Assembly (NCBI GenBank): GCA_947507875.1
Contig: CANNQP010000006.1
Span: 62,001-126,000 of the forward strand
Source: Verrucomicrobiaceae bacterium
Lineage (GTDB): Bacteria; Verrucomicrobiota; Verrucomicrobiia; Verrucomicrobiales; Verrucomicrobiaceae
Direction: 5' to 3'
DNA: 64,000 bases
Of the stretch, positions 43,555-52,111 are shown piece by piece (position 1 is the first letter of the stretch; each line of letters starts with the position of its first letter). Both the position numbers and the translations under genes were made by a program. The notes below the pieces were generated by a model. It ran no database searches. It saw only the letters and a list, made by a program, of their open reading frames with translations, and was not told the DNA's origin.

Positions 43555-44130
43555 TCAGATTCCCATCTTCGCACGCTCGGCATCCAAGGCCTTGATCCAA
43601 GGTCCGACGAAGTGACCCGAGTCATGGTAGGTGCGCCCTGAGAACATGTGTTGATCGATCACGCAGGGCTCATTCACGTAGATGCCGCCGCAGATTTCCA
43701 GGTCAAACTTGCACTTCGCCACCGTGGCCATGCGCAGACCTCGGACGATGTCAGCGCGCGCCGGGATCTCCACGCCGTGACACACACTGGCACAGGGTTT
43801 TTTGTTTTCCCAGAACCACTTCGTGAGGCGCAACAGATCCTGGTCTTCACGGATGTATTCTGGCGCACGACCACCGCTGAAGAAGATGCCCACGTATTCC
43901 TCGGGCTTGATGTCTTTGAAGGCAATGTCTGCATCAATGCTATAGCCTTCCCATTCCTTGGTGATGGTCCACCCTGGCTTTACCTCATGCAGCACCATTT
44001 GATACTTCCGCTTTTCAGGTGCCGCGACGACTGGTTTGTAACCACCTTCAATCAGACGATAAAAGGGATACAGAGTGTCAACGGTCTCGGTGGCATCACC
44101 GACGATGAGGAGGACTTTGGCTTCAGGCAT
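43555..44130 (-). CDS. DJ-1/PfpI family protein
   Basis: A 191-residue protein of the class I amidotransferase-like fold. The nucleophile elbow is ASVCHGVEIPA with a Cys, preceded by YVGIFFSGGRAPEYI, which supplies the acidic residue region. Family members act as glyoxalases, deglycases, chaperones or peptidases. Here it is the second gene of an operon with a TIM-barrel isomerase, a multiheme cytochrome and a sugar dehydrogenase, so handling of reactive sugar-derived carbonyls is plausible (inference). No signal peptide, so cytoplasmic. Confidence 0.85.
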   Translation of the reverse strand: MPEAKVLLIVGDATETVDTLYPFYRLIEGGYKPVVAAPEKRKYQMVLHEVKPGWTITKEWEGYSIDADIAFKDIKPEEYVGIFFSGGRAPEYIREDQDLLRLTKWFWENKKPCASVCHGVEIPARADIVRGLRMATVAKCKFDLEICGGIYVNEPCVIDQHMFSGRTYHDSGHFVGPWIKALDAERAKMGI

Positions 44131-44160
44131 AAGACGGAGGTATGGATGTCAAAAAGTGGA

Positions 44161-45066
44161 TTAAAGGCTGGCCACGATGGCGTCGAGATGGTTTTTGGCG
44201 CGGATGATTTCTGCGGTGGATTCTACGGCCGTGGGCATGATGGGAATGCCACGCGGCGTGGGATGCATGAAGATCTCCGTAGGACCCGTGAAATTCACGG
44301 CTTTCAGCGCGCTCAGCAGCGGCTTCCAATCCAAGGGGCCACGCCCGGGCATTTGCTGAAGTTCATCCTCTTTCGGCATGGCCTTCATGCAGCCTTTGCC
44401 GTGCTCCCAGGCATAGAAGAGGGTCATTTTCTGATCAATGTGCTGGATCAAGTCGGCCAGCAGCTGGGTGTCTTGTGGCAAATGATAGGGCGCGAGCGCG
44501 ATGCCGATGCCAGGTATGTCTCGAATGCCATCCGCCAGCCAGCGCAACGAGTCGGGGGTATCGATCAGGTTGTTGATGTGGTTCTCGATGCCAACGGTGA
44601 CGCCATGCTGGGCGGCGAGTGCGGCATGAGGTTTCATTTTTTCGACAAAGTCTTTCACGTTCGCTTTCAGCTGCGCTGGAGTGATGTTTTTCCACTCGCC
44701 CGCGCCGCCTGTGACGATGAAGGAACCACCGAGCTGCTTCACCACGTTGATCTCTTCCGTGAGCTTGAATGGGCCGAGATCATAGCGCGTGCTGCCGCCA
44801 AAACCTAGCTCATGCTGCTTCAGCATGGCACTGAACTTTTCCAGGCCAAGGGCGTCGAGTTCCTCGCGCTGCGTGCCGTGTTTTTTGGGCCAAAGCTCGA
44901 TGCCCGTGGCCCCTCCTTTCTTCACTTCAGGCAAGATCTCAGCCAATGACAAACTGCCATACATACTAGAGGCGAGCATGTAATTCAGCTTCCATACCGT
45001 CGAAGCCGCGTGGGCAGGCACAGCAGCAAGAGCAGTGAGGGATTGGAGAAAGCGGCGGCGTTTCAT
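44161..45066 (-). CDS. Sugar phosphate isomerase/epimerase-like TIM-barrel protein with RR signal
   Basis: A 301-residue protein. The start at 45066 gives MKRRRFLQSLTALAAVPAHA, a Tat-like signal. The body is an AP-endonuclease-2/xylose-isomerase-like TIM barrel: GATGIELWPKKHG, FIVTGGAGEW, VTVGIENHINNL with the metal Glu, and GPTEIFMHPTPRG. Exported members of this family are frequent in PVC bacteria and are often annotated as sugar isomerases; some act in ketoglycoside metabolism. It is the first gene of the four-gene oxidative operon. Confidence 0.82.
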   Translation of the reverse strand: MKRRRFLQSLTALAAVPAHAASTVWKLNYMLASSMYGSLSLAEILPEVKKGGATGIELWPKKHGTQREELDALGLEKFSAMLKQHELGFGGSTRYDLGPFKLTEEINVVKQLGGSFIVTGGAGEWKNITPAQLKANVKDFVEKMKPHAALAAQHGVTVGIENHINNLIDTPDSLRWLADGIRDIPGIGIALAPYHLPQDTQLLADLIQHIDQKMTLFYAWEHGKGCMKAMPKEDELQQMPGRGPLDWKPLLSALKAVNFTGPTEIFMHPTPRGIPIMPTAVESTAEIIRAKNHLDAIVASL

Positions 45067-45178
45067 GCAGATGAGGAAACGCCAACTGCTGCCCTTCTTC
45101 ATTCAGCAATTGCAGGGATGATCTTCAGGTATTGCGGCAGGAACCACCTGCGTTTTGCCAAAACAGACCACCGTGACC

Positions 45179-45688
45179 TCAGCTTAGCGGAGCATCCTTC
45201 AATAGCTTCTGATAAAGCACCAGGTCCAGCCAGCGCCCAAACTTAAACCCCGCCTGCTGGATGTGTCCGCATGACCTGAATCCCATCTTTTCATGCAACG
45301 AGACGCTGGCCGTATTGTCCGCATCGATCACACCGATCATCATGTGGTAGTTCTGCTGGCGTGCGCGTTGGATGAGTTCCTGGACGAGCCGCTGACCAAC
45401 CCCCCTGCCACGAAATTGCGCATCGACATACACCGAATGCTCAATGCTGAACCGGTAACCCGCATGAGGGCGGAAGCGGCCATAAGTCCCGAAGCCCATG
45501 AAGGCACCGGCTTCATCGCGAAAACCGAGGATAGGAAATTGGTTTTTTTCCTTCTCATCGAACCAAGCCTCCATGACTTCGCGTGAGCGCGGCTCCTCAT
45601 CGTAAAGCGCCGTGGTGTGCAGGATAGCCTCGTTCAGGATGGCCTGAATCGGCTCCAGTTCCTTCCGACTGCATTCGATCAAGTTCAT
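45179..45688 (-). CDS. GNAT N-acetyltransferase (phosphinothricin acetyltransferase-like)
   Basis: A 169-residue acetyltransferase. The N-terminal AILNEAILHTTALYDEEP and the acetyl-CoA site HSVYVDAQFRGRGVGQRLVQ are typical of the PAT/Bar-like group, which acetylates small amines such as phosphinothricin or methionine sulfoximine. Native targets in most bacteria are unknown. Its ATG overlaps the stop of the preceding GNAT gene (4 nt), making a coupled pair. Confidence 0.85.
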   Translation of the reverse strand: MNLIECSRKELEPIQAILNEAILHTTALYDEEPRSREVMEAWFDEKEKNQFPILGFRDEAGAFMGFGTYGRFRPHAGYRFSIEHSVYVDAQFRGRGVGQRLVQELIQRARQQNYHMMIGVIDADNTASVSLHEKMGFRSCGHIQQAGFKFGRWLDLVLYQKLLKDAPLS

Positions 45689-46188
45689 GGTTGGGCAGCC
45701 GTTTGGATCTGGGCCATGCGGGTCAGTGCCGCGCCCGTGACGCGCATGATACGCCAGTCGGTTTTCATTTCCGCGCCGAGGCTTTGGTAAAACTCAATCG
45801 CAGGGGTATTCCAATCCAGCACCGTCCATTCGTAGCGCCCACAGCCGCGTTCCACCGCCAGTCTGGCCAGTGAGACAATCAGCGCTTTTCCCAGACCTAC
45901 TCCGCGATGCGCAGGCTGCACGTAGAGGTCTTCCAGATAGAGTCCTGGCCGAGCCAAAAACGTGGAATAATTCTGAAAAAAGATGGCCATGCCGACGGGC
46001 AATCCATTGACACAACCGATCATGGCTTCCGCCGCGCGATTGGCCCCAAACAAGGTGTGGCGCAGCGACTCCTCCGTGGCGACGACCTCATGGGTCAGCT
46101 TTTCGTAGTCGGCTAACTCTGTGATGAGTCGCAGCAAAATGCCACAATCGTCTTCCGTGGCAGGGCGCGTGGTGAGCACGATCGACAT
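45685..46188 (-). CDS. GNAT N-acetyltransferase (diamine acetyltransferase-like)
   Basis: A 167-residue acetyltransferase close to the SSAT (spermidine/thialysine) group: LITELADYEKLTHEVVATEE, FFQNYSTFLARPGLYLEDLY, and acetyl-CoA site VQPAHRGVGLGKALI, then VLDWNTPAIEFYQSLGA. Polyamine or amino-acid analogues are likely substrates. It is 6 nt downstream of the GHMP kinase gene and overlaps the next acetyltransferase gene. Confidence 0.85.
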   Translation of the reverse strand: MSIVLTTRPATEDDCGILLRLITELADYEKLTHEVVATEESLRHTLFGANRAAEAMIGCVNGLPVGMAIFFQNYSTFLARPGLYLEDLYVQPAHRGVGLGKALIVSLARLAVERGCGRYEWTVLDWNTPAIEFYQSLGAEMKTDWRIMRVTGAALTRMAQIQTAAQP

Positions 46189-46194
46189 GAGTGA

Positions 46195-47190
46195 TCAAAC
46201 GATCTGAGGTTGGATAACCGCCACCTGCTGAGGCTCCAGAGCCAACCTAAGTTTTTCGAACATGGCATCGTCTTCGTAGGTGCCGACGATGGCACCACCG
46301 CTGCCGGTGAACTTGGCGCTCGCGCCGCAATCTCGTGCAGTCTCTACCATGTCAAGGTTGCCCTGGCTGATCTTGTAGAGTCGGCGACGAAGGTCGAAGT
46401 TTTCATTCAAAAGCGGACCGATCTCTTGACCACGCCCAGCCAAAAGCATGTCACGCACGCGCTGTGCGAGATTGGCCCACTGATACATGGCGCTGACGAC
46501 ATCGCGCTCGCCTCGATTCCAGCGCCCGCGGATGTCATTGTGAAAGACTTCCGTGCCTTCGCTAAGTTTATGCGTGTAGGCGACATAGACCTTGGGAAGC
46601 AAAGACGGATCGAGCTCTTCGTAGATGCCGTAACCCAACTTTTCCACATGGGCTCGATTGAAGTCCATGAACACGACTCCTTCGTAAGATTGAATCACAC
46701 GATCTTGAAGACCCGCAGGAATGCCGAGTTCATCATTCTCCACACTGAGCACGAGGCTGGGCAGAAGATGTTTTGGGATTTCGACTCCGTAAAACTGGAT
46801 CAAGGCACGCCAGCAGGCCGTGATGATGGCGCTGCTACCAGCCATGCCGACCTGGGGCGGAATGTTGCTTCTGTAGCGGAGGGTGAAATTGCGCCCATGC
46901 AGGGGCAGCTGGTTCTTCGTGCAGTAATCGAAGAAGCGCTTCACGCTCGCCTTGAGCAAACGAATGCCACCGTAATAGCCATGCTGACGAACATCACGGG
47001 CTAGAGCCTCGATGCTTCCAAACAGGGAGTGATCGCGTTCGGTCGGCTCGATGGTCAATTCGGGAGATTCAAACAAGGTCACCTCCGCTCCGAAGTTTCG
47101 GATGATGAAAGAGATCGTCTTGCCGTAGTAGCCGTCGGACGGATTGCCGACAAGGCCGGCGCGGGCGTGGGCAGTCGTGCGGATGAGCAT
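46195..47190 (-). CDS. GHMP-family sugar kinase, glucuronokinase-like
   Basis: A 331-residue small-molecule kinase. The N-terminal ARAGLVGNPSDGYYGKTIS is the pattern seen in plant glucuronokinase and related GHMP kinases. The ATP loop is IPPQVGMAGSSAIITA and the third GHMP motif is AKFTGSGGAIVGTY. It should phosphorylate a uronic acid or other sugar at C1 for nucleotide-sugar salvage; galactokinase- or heptokinase-like alternatives cannot be excluded. It leads a three-gene run with two acetyltransferases. Confidence 0.82.
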   Translation of the reverse strand: MLIRTTAHARAGLVGNPSDGYYGKTISFIIRNFGAEVTLFESPELTIEPTERDHSLFGSIEALARDVRQHGYYGGIRLLKASVKRFFDYCTKNQLPLHGRNFTLRYRSNIPPQVGMAGSSAIITACWRALIQFYGVEIPKHLLPSLVLSVENDELGIPAGLQDRVIQSYEGVVFMDFNRAHVEKLGYGIYEELDPSLLPKVYVAYTHKLSEGTEVFHNDIRGRWNRGERDVVSAMYQWANLAQRVRDMLLAGRGQEIGPLLNENFDLRRRLYKISQGNLDMVETARDCGASAKFTGSGGAIVGTYEDDAMFEKLRLALEPQQVAVIQPQIV

Positions 47191-47269
47191 GAGGCGGGAG
47201 TCTCAGAGGGGATCAAACGTGCATGAAGCCAGCTTAACCCCCAGGGTCAGGAAGGAAGAGGACACACCA

Positions 47270-47638
47270 TCAGCGCGCTACGTAGTCAAGCACGCAGACC
47301 TTATCGAGCAGCGGCTTCAGCTGGGAGACGAAAGCTTGGTGCTCGGGGTGAGGCAGGTACACCTCAAGCCCAGCTTTGTCTGCGAAGGTCACGAGAAAGC
47401 AGTGCGTGAAGCCATCGTTCAGCCCTTCCGGGCTCACATTGGTGCCCCATTCGAAGCTTTTGACCGTGTTGATTTTTTTGGCTAGCTCGGCAAACGCCTG
47501 TTCCAGGCCTTGCACCTGTTCCGCCGTCGCAGTGTCTTTGAATTTGAAGAAAACAACGTGGCGATAGGGCGATTCGGCGGCGGGGGCGGTGGTCATGAGA
47601 AAAAAGAACGTAGCGATGGTGACAAAAAAAGCTTTCAT
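47270..47638 (-). CDS. Exported Dabb (stress-responsive A/B barrel) domain protein
   Basis: A 122-residue protein with a signal peptide (MKAFFVTIATFFFLMTTAPA). The Dabb domain follows: RHVVFFKFKDTATAEQV, KSFEWGTNVSPEG, GFTHCFLVTFADKAGLEVYL, and PHPEHQAFV. Dimeric ferredoxin-like barrels of this kind have been linked to stress response or polyketide cyclisation; exported copies are common in PVC genomes with unknown role. The start at 47638 is chosen for the signal peptide. Confidence 0.82.
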   Translation of the reverse strand: MKAFFVTIATFFFLMTTAPAAESPYRHVVFFKFKDTATAEQVQGLEQAFAELAKKINTVKSFEWGTNVSPEGLNDGFTHCFLVTFADKAGLEVYLPHPEHQAFVSQLKPLLDKVCVLDYVAR

Positions 47639-47771
47639 GAGGATCGTGGCGATGCTGTAAACCGACTTCGAGAGCTGGCAAGCCCGCAAAGCCAAGCGCC
47701 AAAAGCGTAAGACAGTTTTCCGTTCTTGCAGAGTCGAAGAACAATGGCAAGGATCTCCCCCTCATTCGCAC

Positions 47772-47845
47772 TACCCCTTGGTGTAATGGTAACATAACAG
47801 ATTCTGACTCTGTTGTTCAAGGTTCGAGTCCTTGAGGGGTAGCCA
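47772..47845 (+). tRNA. tRNA-Gln (anticodon CTG)
   Basis: Acceptor TACCCCT pairs with AGGGGTA. The anticodon arm ACAGA-TTCTGAC-TCTGT gives CTG, and the T arm is CAAGG-TTCGAGT-CCTTG. G is the discriminator, as usual for tRNA-Gln, and CCA is encoded. Confidence 0.94.
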
Positions 47846-47849
47846 AAAC

Positions 47850-47878
47850 AAGCCCGCCACATGTGCGGGCTTTTGTTT
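47850..47878. terminator. Bidirectional terminator between tRNA-Gln and RNase R gene
   Basis: AAGCCCGC (47850-47857) and GCGGGCTT (47865-47872) form an 8-bp stem with a 7-nt loop. T-rich tails lie on both sides (TTTTGTTT on plus; TTGTTTT on minus). It can end both the tRNA transcript and the convergent rnr transcript. Confidence 0.75.
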
Positions 47879-47920
47879 GCCCCAAAACGAGAACGGGTCA
47901 TGCAGGCGATCTCGCACGAC

Positions 47921-50212
47921 TCAGAAACCTTCGCGCTTGGCGCGGCGCTTTCTTTGAGGTGGATGGGCTTTCTTCTTGGAGTGGGCGCGTGCTGCTTCGT
48001 TAGGCTTGGATTTCTTCAAAGAAGATCCGCGTTCGGGTGGAGGCGCTTTGCGCTCCCCATCAGGCCTCCGATCTTCGCGAGACGAACGCGGAGTGGCACT
48101 CGGTTGCACGAGCTGAAAGTCCACCTGCTTCTTATAACGGTCGATGCGGTAAATGCACACGTTGACGCGATCGCCCATCTGGATGATGCGGCGAGTCCGG
48201 CGACCCATGAGTTGGCCACGCGCTTGATCGTAGAGGAAGAAGTCATCGGGAATGGCGGACAAAGGCACCGCGCCACTGAGGCCAAGGTCGGGCACATCGA
48301 CAAAGAAGCCAAAGTTGCGCACATCGGTGACCAGAGCTGCGTAAGGTTGAGGTTTGCGTGCGCGCATCTGTGCCTCCAGGTAGGCATAGAGCTTGACCTC
48401 TTTGCTGTCGCGCTCCGCATCGGAGCTGTTCTTTTCGGTCAGGCTGATGTGCTCTGCCATGAGCCGCATTTCTGACACCTGCGGTGGCTTTTTTTCAAAG
48501 AGAGCACGATGCACCACGAGGTCCGCGTAACGGCGAATCGGAGAGGTGAAGTGCGCGTATTTTTTCTTCGCGAGGCCATAGTGGCCGAGCGGCTCAATGG
48601 CATAACGTGCCCGCATGAGCGAGCGCAGGAAGCCGATCTTTAGTGCCTGACCGATTGGTAGTGAGCCCAGCTTTTCCAAAAGGCGCTGCACCTCTGTGCG
48701 CTGGCTCAGATCTCCACAGTGAATGCGATGACTCAGCACCTCTTCGCGGTAGTCATTTAGCCGCTTTTCTTTGGGGGACTCATGCACGCGGTAGATAGCA
48801 GGAATGTCCAACTGCATGAGTCGTCCCGCTACCGCCTCATTCGCCAGCAGCATGAACTCCTCAATGAGCTGATGGGATGCATCGTTTTCAATGCGCTCGA
48901 TGCGCAACACGCGGCCTTTTTCATCGAGGCGAATTTTATTCTCCGGGAAGTCCAGGTCCAGCGATCCCGCGCGGAATCGATGCGCACGGATCTTTTGAGC
49001 GAGAGCATTTGCCTGCTGCACCATGAGTTCGATGTCATCACGTGCTTTGCCTTGAATCACAGCGAAGGCCTCGCGGTAAGTCAAGCGGCGCTTGGAGTGG
49101 ATGACCGCGGGATAAAACTTGCTGCTGATGACCTTGCCCGCGTCACTGATTTCGAATTCCACACATTTGGTCAGGCGATCGATGCCGGGTTTTAGCGAGC
49201 AGAGCTCATTGCTCAGCGCCTCAGGAAGCATGGGAATGACACGATCCACTAGGTAAGTGGAGTTGCCACGCTTCCGCGCCTCCACATCCAGCGGGCTGCC
49301 AGGCTTCACGTAGTGAGAAACATCGGCGATGTGAACCCACAAGCGCCAGCTGCCACGATCTTCCTTTTGCAGACAAATCGCGTCGTCAAAATCACGCGCA
49401 TCATCGGGATCGATGGTGATGACGGCATGGCTGCGGCAATCGACACGACCTTTGCACTCCTGAGCAGAAGGCTGGTTGTCGGGGCGCGATTTGGCGATGG
49501 CGTTGGCCTCCGCCAGCACGGCTTTGGGAAAGTGCAGTTGCAGGTCGTAGTGACGAATAACGGACAGCATGTCCACGCCTTCGGCATCTGGCGGACCGAG
49601 CACCTCAATGATCTCGCCCTCTGGCGGCACCTCACGGGAGGCCCACTCGATGATCTCCACCACCACCTTGTCCCCTGGCTGAGCCGTGCGTCCGACATCG
49701 CGCGGTGGCGGCACATGCACAGCACCCGGCAGGCGCGGATCATCGGGGATGACGCTGAGGAACTGCCTGCCTTTTTGCAAGGTGCCCACGAAGGAGCTGC
49801 GCGCCCGTTTCAGGATGCGCACCACAGTGCCTGTGTTCTCTTGGGGCGTGCGTGGCTTTAGCAGGCCGGAGGGCCGCATCTCGCGCCGCACCAGGACATG
49901 GTCGCCATGCATTGCGGTGCTGGTGGCACGCTCTGGGATGCTGATCTCGCCGATGCCGGACTCGTCTGGCTGGACAAAACCACGCCCTCCACGCGTGATC
50001 TGAATGATACCGGGAATCAGGTCAGCCTCGCGAGCCAGGATGTAGCGATTGCCTTTCGTGCGCACGATCAGTCCGCGCGCAGCCATGCCCTTGATCCAGT
50101 GCTGCAACTCCTGCTGACGGCTGGGGGCCAGATTCAGCAGCCTGAGCAACTGCGGGACATTCGCTGGCGTGTAGTCCTCACGCGCGAGCAATTCGAGAAG
50201 CATTTCTTCCAT
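47921..50212 (-). CDS. rnr: Ribonuclease R
   Basis: A 763-residue 3'-5' exoribonuclease. In order: an N-terminal winged-helix-like region, cold-shock domains, the RNB catalytic domain with ITIDPDDARDFDDAICL (metal Asp cluster) and HFTSPIRRYADLVVHR, an S1 domain (YAALVTDVRNFGFFVDVP), and a highly basic tail ending in Lys/Arg repeats. It degrades structured RNA and assists trans-translation. ATG at 50212 is preferred over an in-frame TTG at 50236. The gluconolactonase gene lies 71 nt upstream on the same strand. Confidence 0.95.
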   Translation of the reverse strand: MEEMLLELLAREDYTPANVPQLLRLLNLAPSRQQELQHWIKGMAARGLIVRTKGNRYILAREADLIPGIIQITRGGRGFVQPDESGIGEISIPERATSTAMHGDHVLVRREMRPSGLLKPRTPQENTGTVVRILKRARSSFVGTLQKGRQFLSVIPDDPRLPGAVHVPPPRDVGRTAQPGDKVVVEIIEWASREVPPEGEIIEVLGPPDAEGVDMLSVIRHYDLQLHFPKAVLAEANAIAKSRPDNQPSAQECKGRVDCRSHAVITIDPDDARDFDDAICLQKEDRGSWRLWVHIADVSHYVKPGSPLDVEARKRGNSTYLVDRVIPMLPEALSNELCSLKPGIDRLTKCVEFEISDAGKVISSKFYPAVIHSKRRLTYREAFAVIQGKARDDIELMVQQANALAQKIRAHRFRAGSLDLDFPENKIRLDEKGRVLRIERIENDASHQLIEEFMLLANEAVAGRLMQLDIPAIYRVHESPKEKRLNDYREEVLSHRIHCGDLSQRTEVQRLLEKLGSLPIGQALKIGFLRSLMRARYAIEPLGHYGLAKKKYAHFTSPIRRYADLVVHRALFEKKPPQVSEMRLMAEHISLTEKNSSDAERDSKEVKLYAYLEAQMRARKPQPYAALVTDVRNFGFFVDVPDLGLSGAVPLSAIPDDFFLYDQARGQLMGRRTRRIIQMGDRVNVCIYRIDRYKKQVDFQLVQPSATPRSSREDRRPDGERKAPPPERGSSLKKSKPNEAARAHSKKKAHPPQRKRRAKREGF

Positions 50213-50283
50213 GATCGACCACCATGGCGCGGACAAAGCAGCCGCGCATGGGAAATCATCAGCCCGCTAGGCCAACGCACCGT

Positions 50284-51306
50284 TTAGCAGAAGTGCGCGC
50301 CGCGAGTGTTCACGTAGAGGTAGTAAAGACTCTGGCTGGCGGTGATGAAAAGACGGTTCCGCTTGGGGCCACCAAAGCAGAGGTTGCTGGTGGTCTCGGG
50401 CAGCTTGATGTGACCGATCAGCTTGCCTTCGGGGTTAAAAACATGGACGCCGTCGAAGCCATCGCCCACCCAACCGGCACTGGCCCAGAGATTGCCTTCC
50501 ACATCGCAGCGGATGCCATCGGACCCCCCTTTGCCCTTTTGGTCTGCCAGCGCACCCTTGTTCACCGCGAAGACCTTGCCCTTGCTCAGCTTCACGCCGT
50601 CGATGACATCAAACACCATGATGTTCTTCGGCGCGCCGGTATCGACGACGTAGAGCTTCTTGTAGTCGGGGGAAAAGCAGAGGCCGTTAGGCTTGGTGAG
50701 TTCGTCGGTGACCTTTTCGATTTTACCGCTGGGATCGATGCGATAGACGGACTCCTTGAGATAAAGCTCACCTTTGTTGCCCTCGTAGTCCATCATGCTG
50801 CCGTAGCCGGGATCGGTGAACCAGACGCTGCCGTCGGGATGCACCGCGCCGTCATTGGGGGCGTTGAAGGGTTTGCCGTCGAAGGTGTCGGCGAGCACGG
50901 TGACTTGGCCATCCCGTTCGTAGCGCACGATGCGGCGCGTGGCGTGCTCGAAGCTGATCTGGCGGCCCTGGTGATCAAAAGTGTTACCGTTGCTGTTGTT
51001 GGCTTGGTTGCGCATGACGCTGACGTGGCCGTCCTCGGGCAGGTAGCGCATTTGGGCGTTGTTGGGGATGTCGCTCCACACGAGGTAGTTGCCGGTGCCG
51101 TTCCAGGCGGGACCCTCAGCCCACAACATGCCGGTGTGCAGACGCCGAATCGGCGCATTGCCCTGGATGAGTTTTTCAAAAGCTGGATCCAGCGCGATAA
51201 CGTCGGGATCAGGGTAGCGCTCAGGATTCATCCCGCTCCAGTCGCGGGCAGCCGCAGCGGCGGTGGTGGAGGCAAAGGCAGCGAGGAATGAGCGGCGGCT
51301 GGGCAT
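50284..51306 (-). CDS. SMP-30/gluconolactonase-like protein with RR signal
   Basis: A 340-residue beta-propeller. The N-terminus PSRRSFLAAFASTTAAAAA is Tat-like, so the protein is probably periplasmic. Family segments include MLWAEGPAWNGTGNYLVWSD, FNAPNDGAVHPDGSVWFTDP, LTKPNGLCFSPDYKKLYVVD and GGSDGIRCDVEGNLWAS, which carry the metal-binding Glu, Asn and Asp. It should open sugar lactones made by periplasmic sugar dehydrogenases, linking it to the dehydrogenases at 34-42 kb (inference). Confidence 0.88.
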   Translation of the reverse strand: MPSRRSFLAAFASTTAAAAARDWSGMNPERYPDPDVIALDPAFEKLIQGNAPIRRLHTGMLWAEGPAWNGTGNYLVWSDIPNNAQMRYLPEDGHVSVMRNQANNSNGNTFDHQGRQISFEHATRRIVRYERDGQVTVLADTFDGKPFNAPNDGAVHPDGSVWFTDPGYGSMMDYEGNKGELYLKESVYRIDPSGKIEKVTDELTKPNGLCFSPDYKKLYVVDTGAPKNIMVFDVIDGVKLSKGKVFAVNKGALADQKGKGGSDGIRCDVEGNLWASAGWVGDGFDGVHVFNPEGKLIGHIKLPETTSNLCFGGPKRNRLFITASQSLYYLYVNTRGAHFC

Positions 51307-51375
51307 GGGGATCGTTGGTGGGTGGGAAAATGGGCAGGATAGGGAAAAGCGTGGCTGAAGGTCAATGCGGCACCT

Positions 51376-52014
51376 TCACCAGCCGCGCACTTTCACATGC
51401 ACCTGGGCGCAGCGGCCCATGTAGTGATCCATGCGAAAATCGTTAGCCGCCTTGCGCAGGTGGTCTTTGGCCTTGGCCTCATCGCCCAGCGCTTCGAAAT
51501 ACAGGCCGAGGTAGAGGTGTGCGTAGCAAAGATGGTTTTGCCTTGCCTCGCCTTCGCCGGTCTCGGCCGACTTCAGCACCTGCTCCACGCTGCCTTTGCC
51601 TGCGAAGAGGTCATGCACCTCCTTCATCGGCACACGCGTGTCGCCCTCAATGGGAATCAGCGCCTGGCGGGCTGCCTCGATCCCCGCAGACCGGGCGACG
51701 CAAAGGAAGTGCCAGGCGGCGTTTTCCACATCGTGCCCATTCACCGTCTGGTGAACCTCAAACTGCTCACGCCCGGCCGCATATTGCCCAGCCAGGTAAA
51801 GAGACAGCCCACGCTGCCAGAGCTGTGGCTTCAGCGCAGGCTCCAGGGCGATCAGTTTGTCAAAGGCCGCGACAGATTCCTTGGGCTTGGCGGCAAAGAA
51901 AGCCTCCACGCCATGGCGAAACAGAGCCTGTGCCTCAGCCTTGGCTTCTTGAGCCAAGATCGGTAGGCGAAGCAGGTGGAGGCAGAGCAAGAAGATGAAT
52001 AGGGGCAGACGCAT
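51376..52014 (-). CDS. Exported TPR-repeat protein
   Basis: A 212-residue protein. The start at 52014 gives a signal peptide (MRLPLFIFLLCLHLLRLPIL, AQ). Helical repeats follow (AQALFRHGVEAFFAAKPKES; KPQLWQRGLSLYLAGQYAAG; ENAAWHFLCVARSAG; CYAHLYLGLYFEALGDEAKA), similar to NlpI-like TPR proteins. It probably serves as an envelope scaffold. It is divergent from trmO. An in-frame start further upstream is antisense to the trmO leader and is rejected. Confidence 0.78.
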   Translation of the reverse strand: MRLPLFIFLLCLHLLRLPILAQEAKAEAQALFRHGVEAFFAAKPKESVAAFDKLIALEPALKPQLWQRGLSLYLAGQYAAGREQFEVHQTVNGHDVENAAWHFLCVARSAGIEAARQALIPIEGDTRVPMKEVHDLFAGKGSVEQVLKSAETGEGEARQNHLCYAHLYLGLYFEALGDEAKAKDHLRKAANDFRMDHYMGRCAQVHVKVRGW

Positions 52015-52111
52015 GACAGGCAGGTGTCGATGCACTTTAGACGAATCTTTCTCACAATTCAGACCACCTTTTGAAAAAGGTAGCGGTCTGCGGCACATCC
52101 TGTTCTCTCTC

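Noticed and set aside
43648..44808. 386-codon plus-strand open frame
   Set aside because: Crosses the antisense of two well-supported genes (DJ-1/PfpI and the isomerase).
50224..51291. 355-codon plus-strand open frame
   Set aside because: Antisense to the gluconolactonase gene; the composition reflects that gene's third positions.
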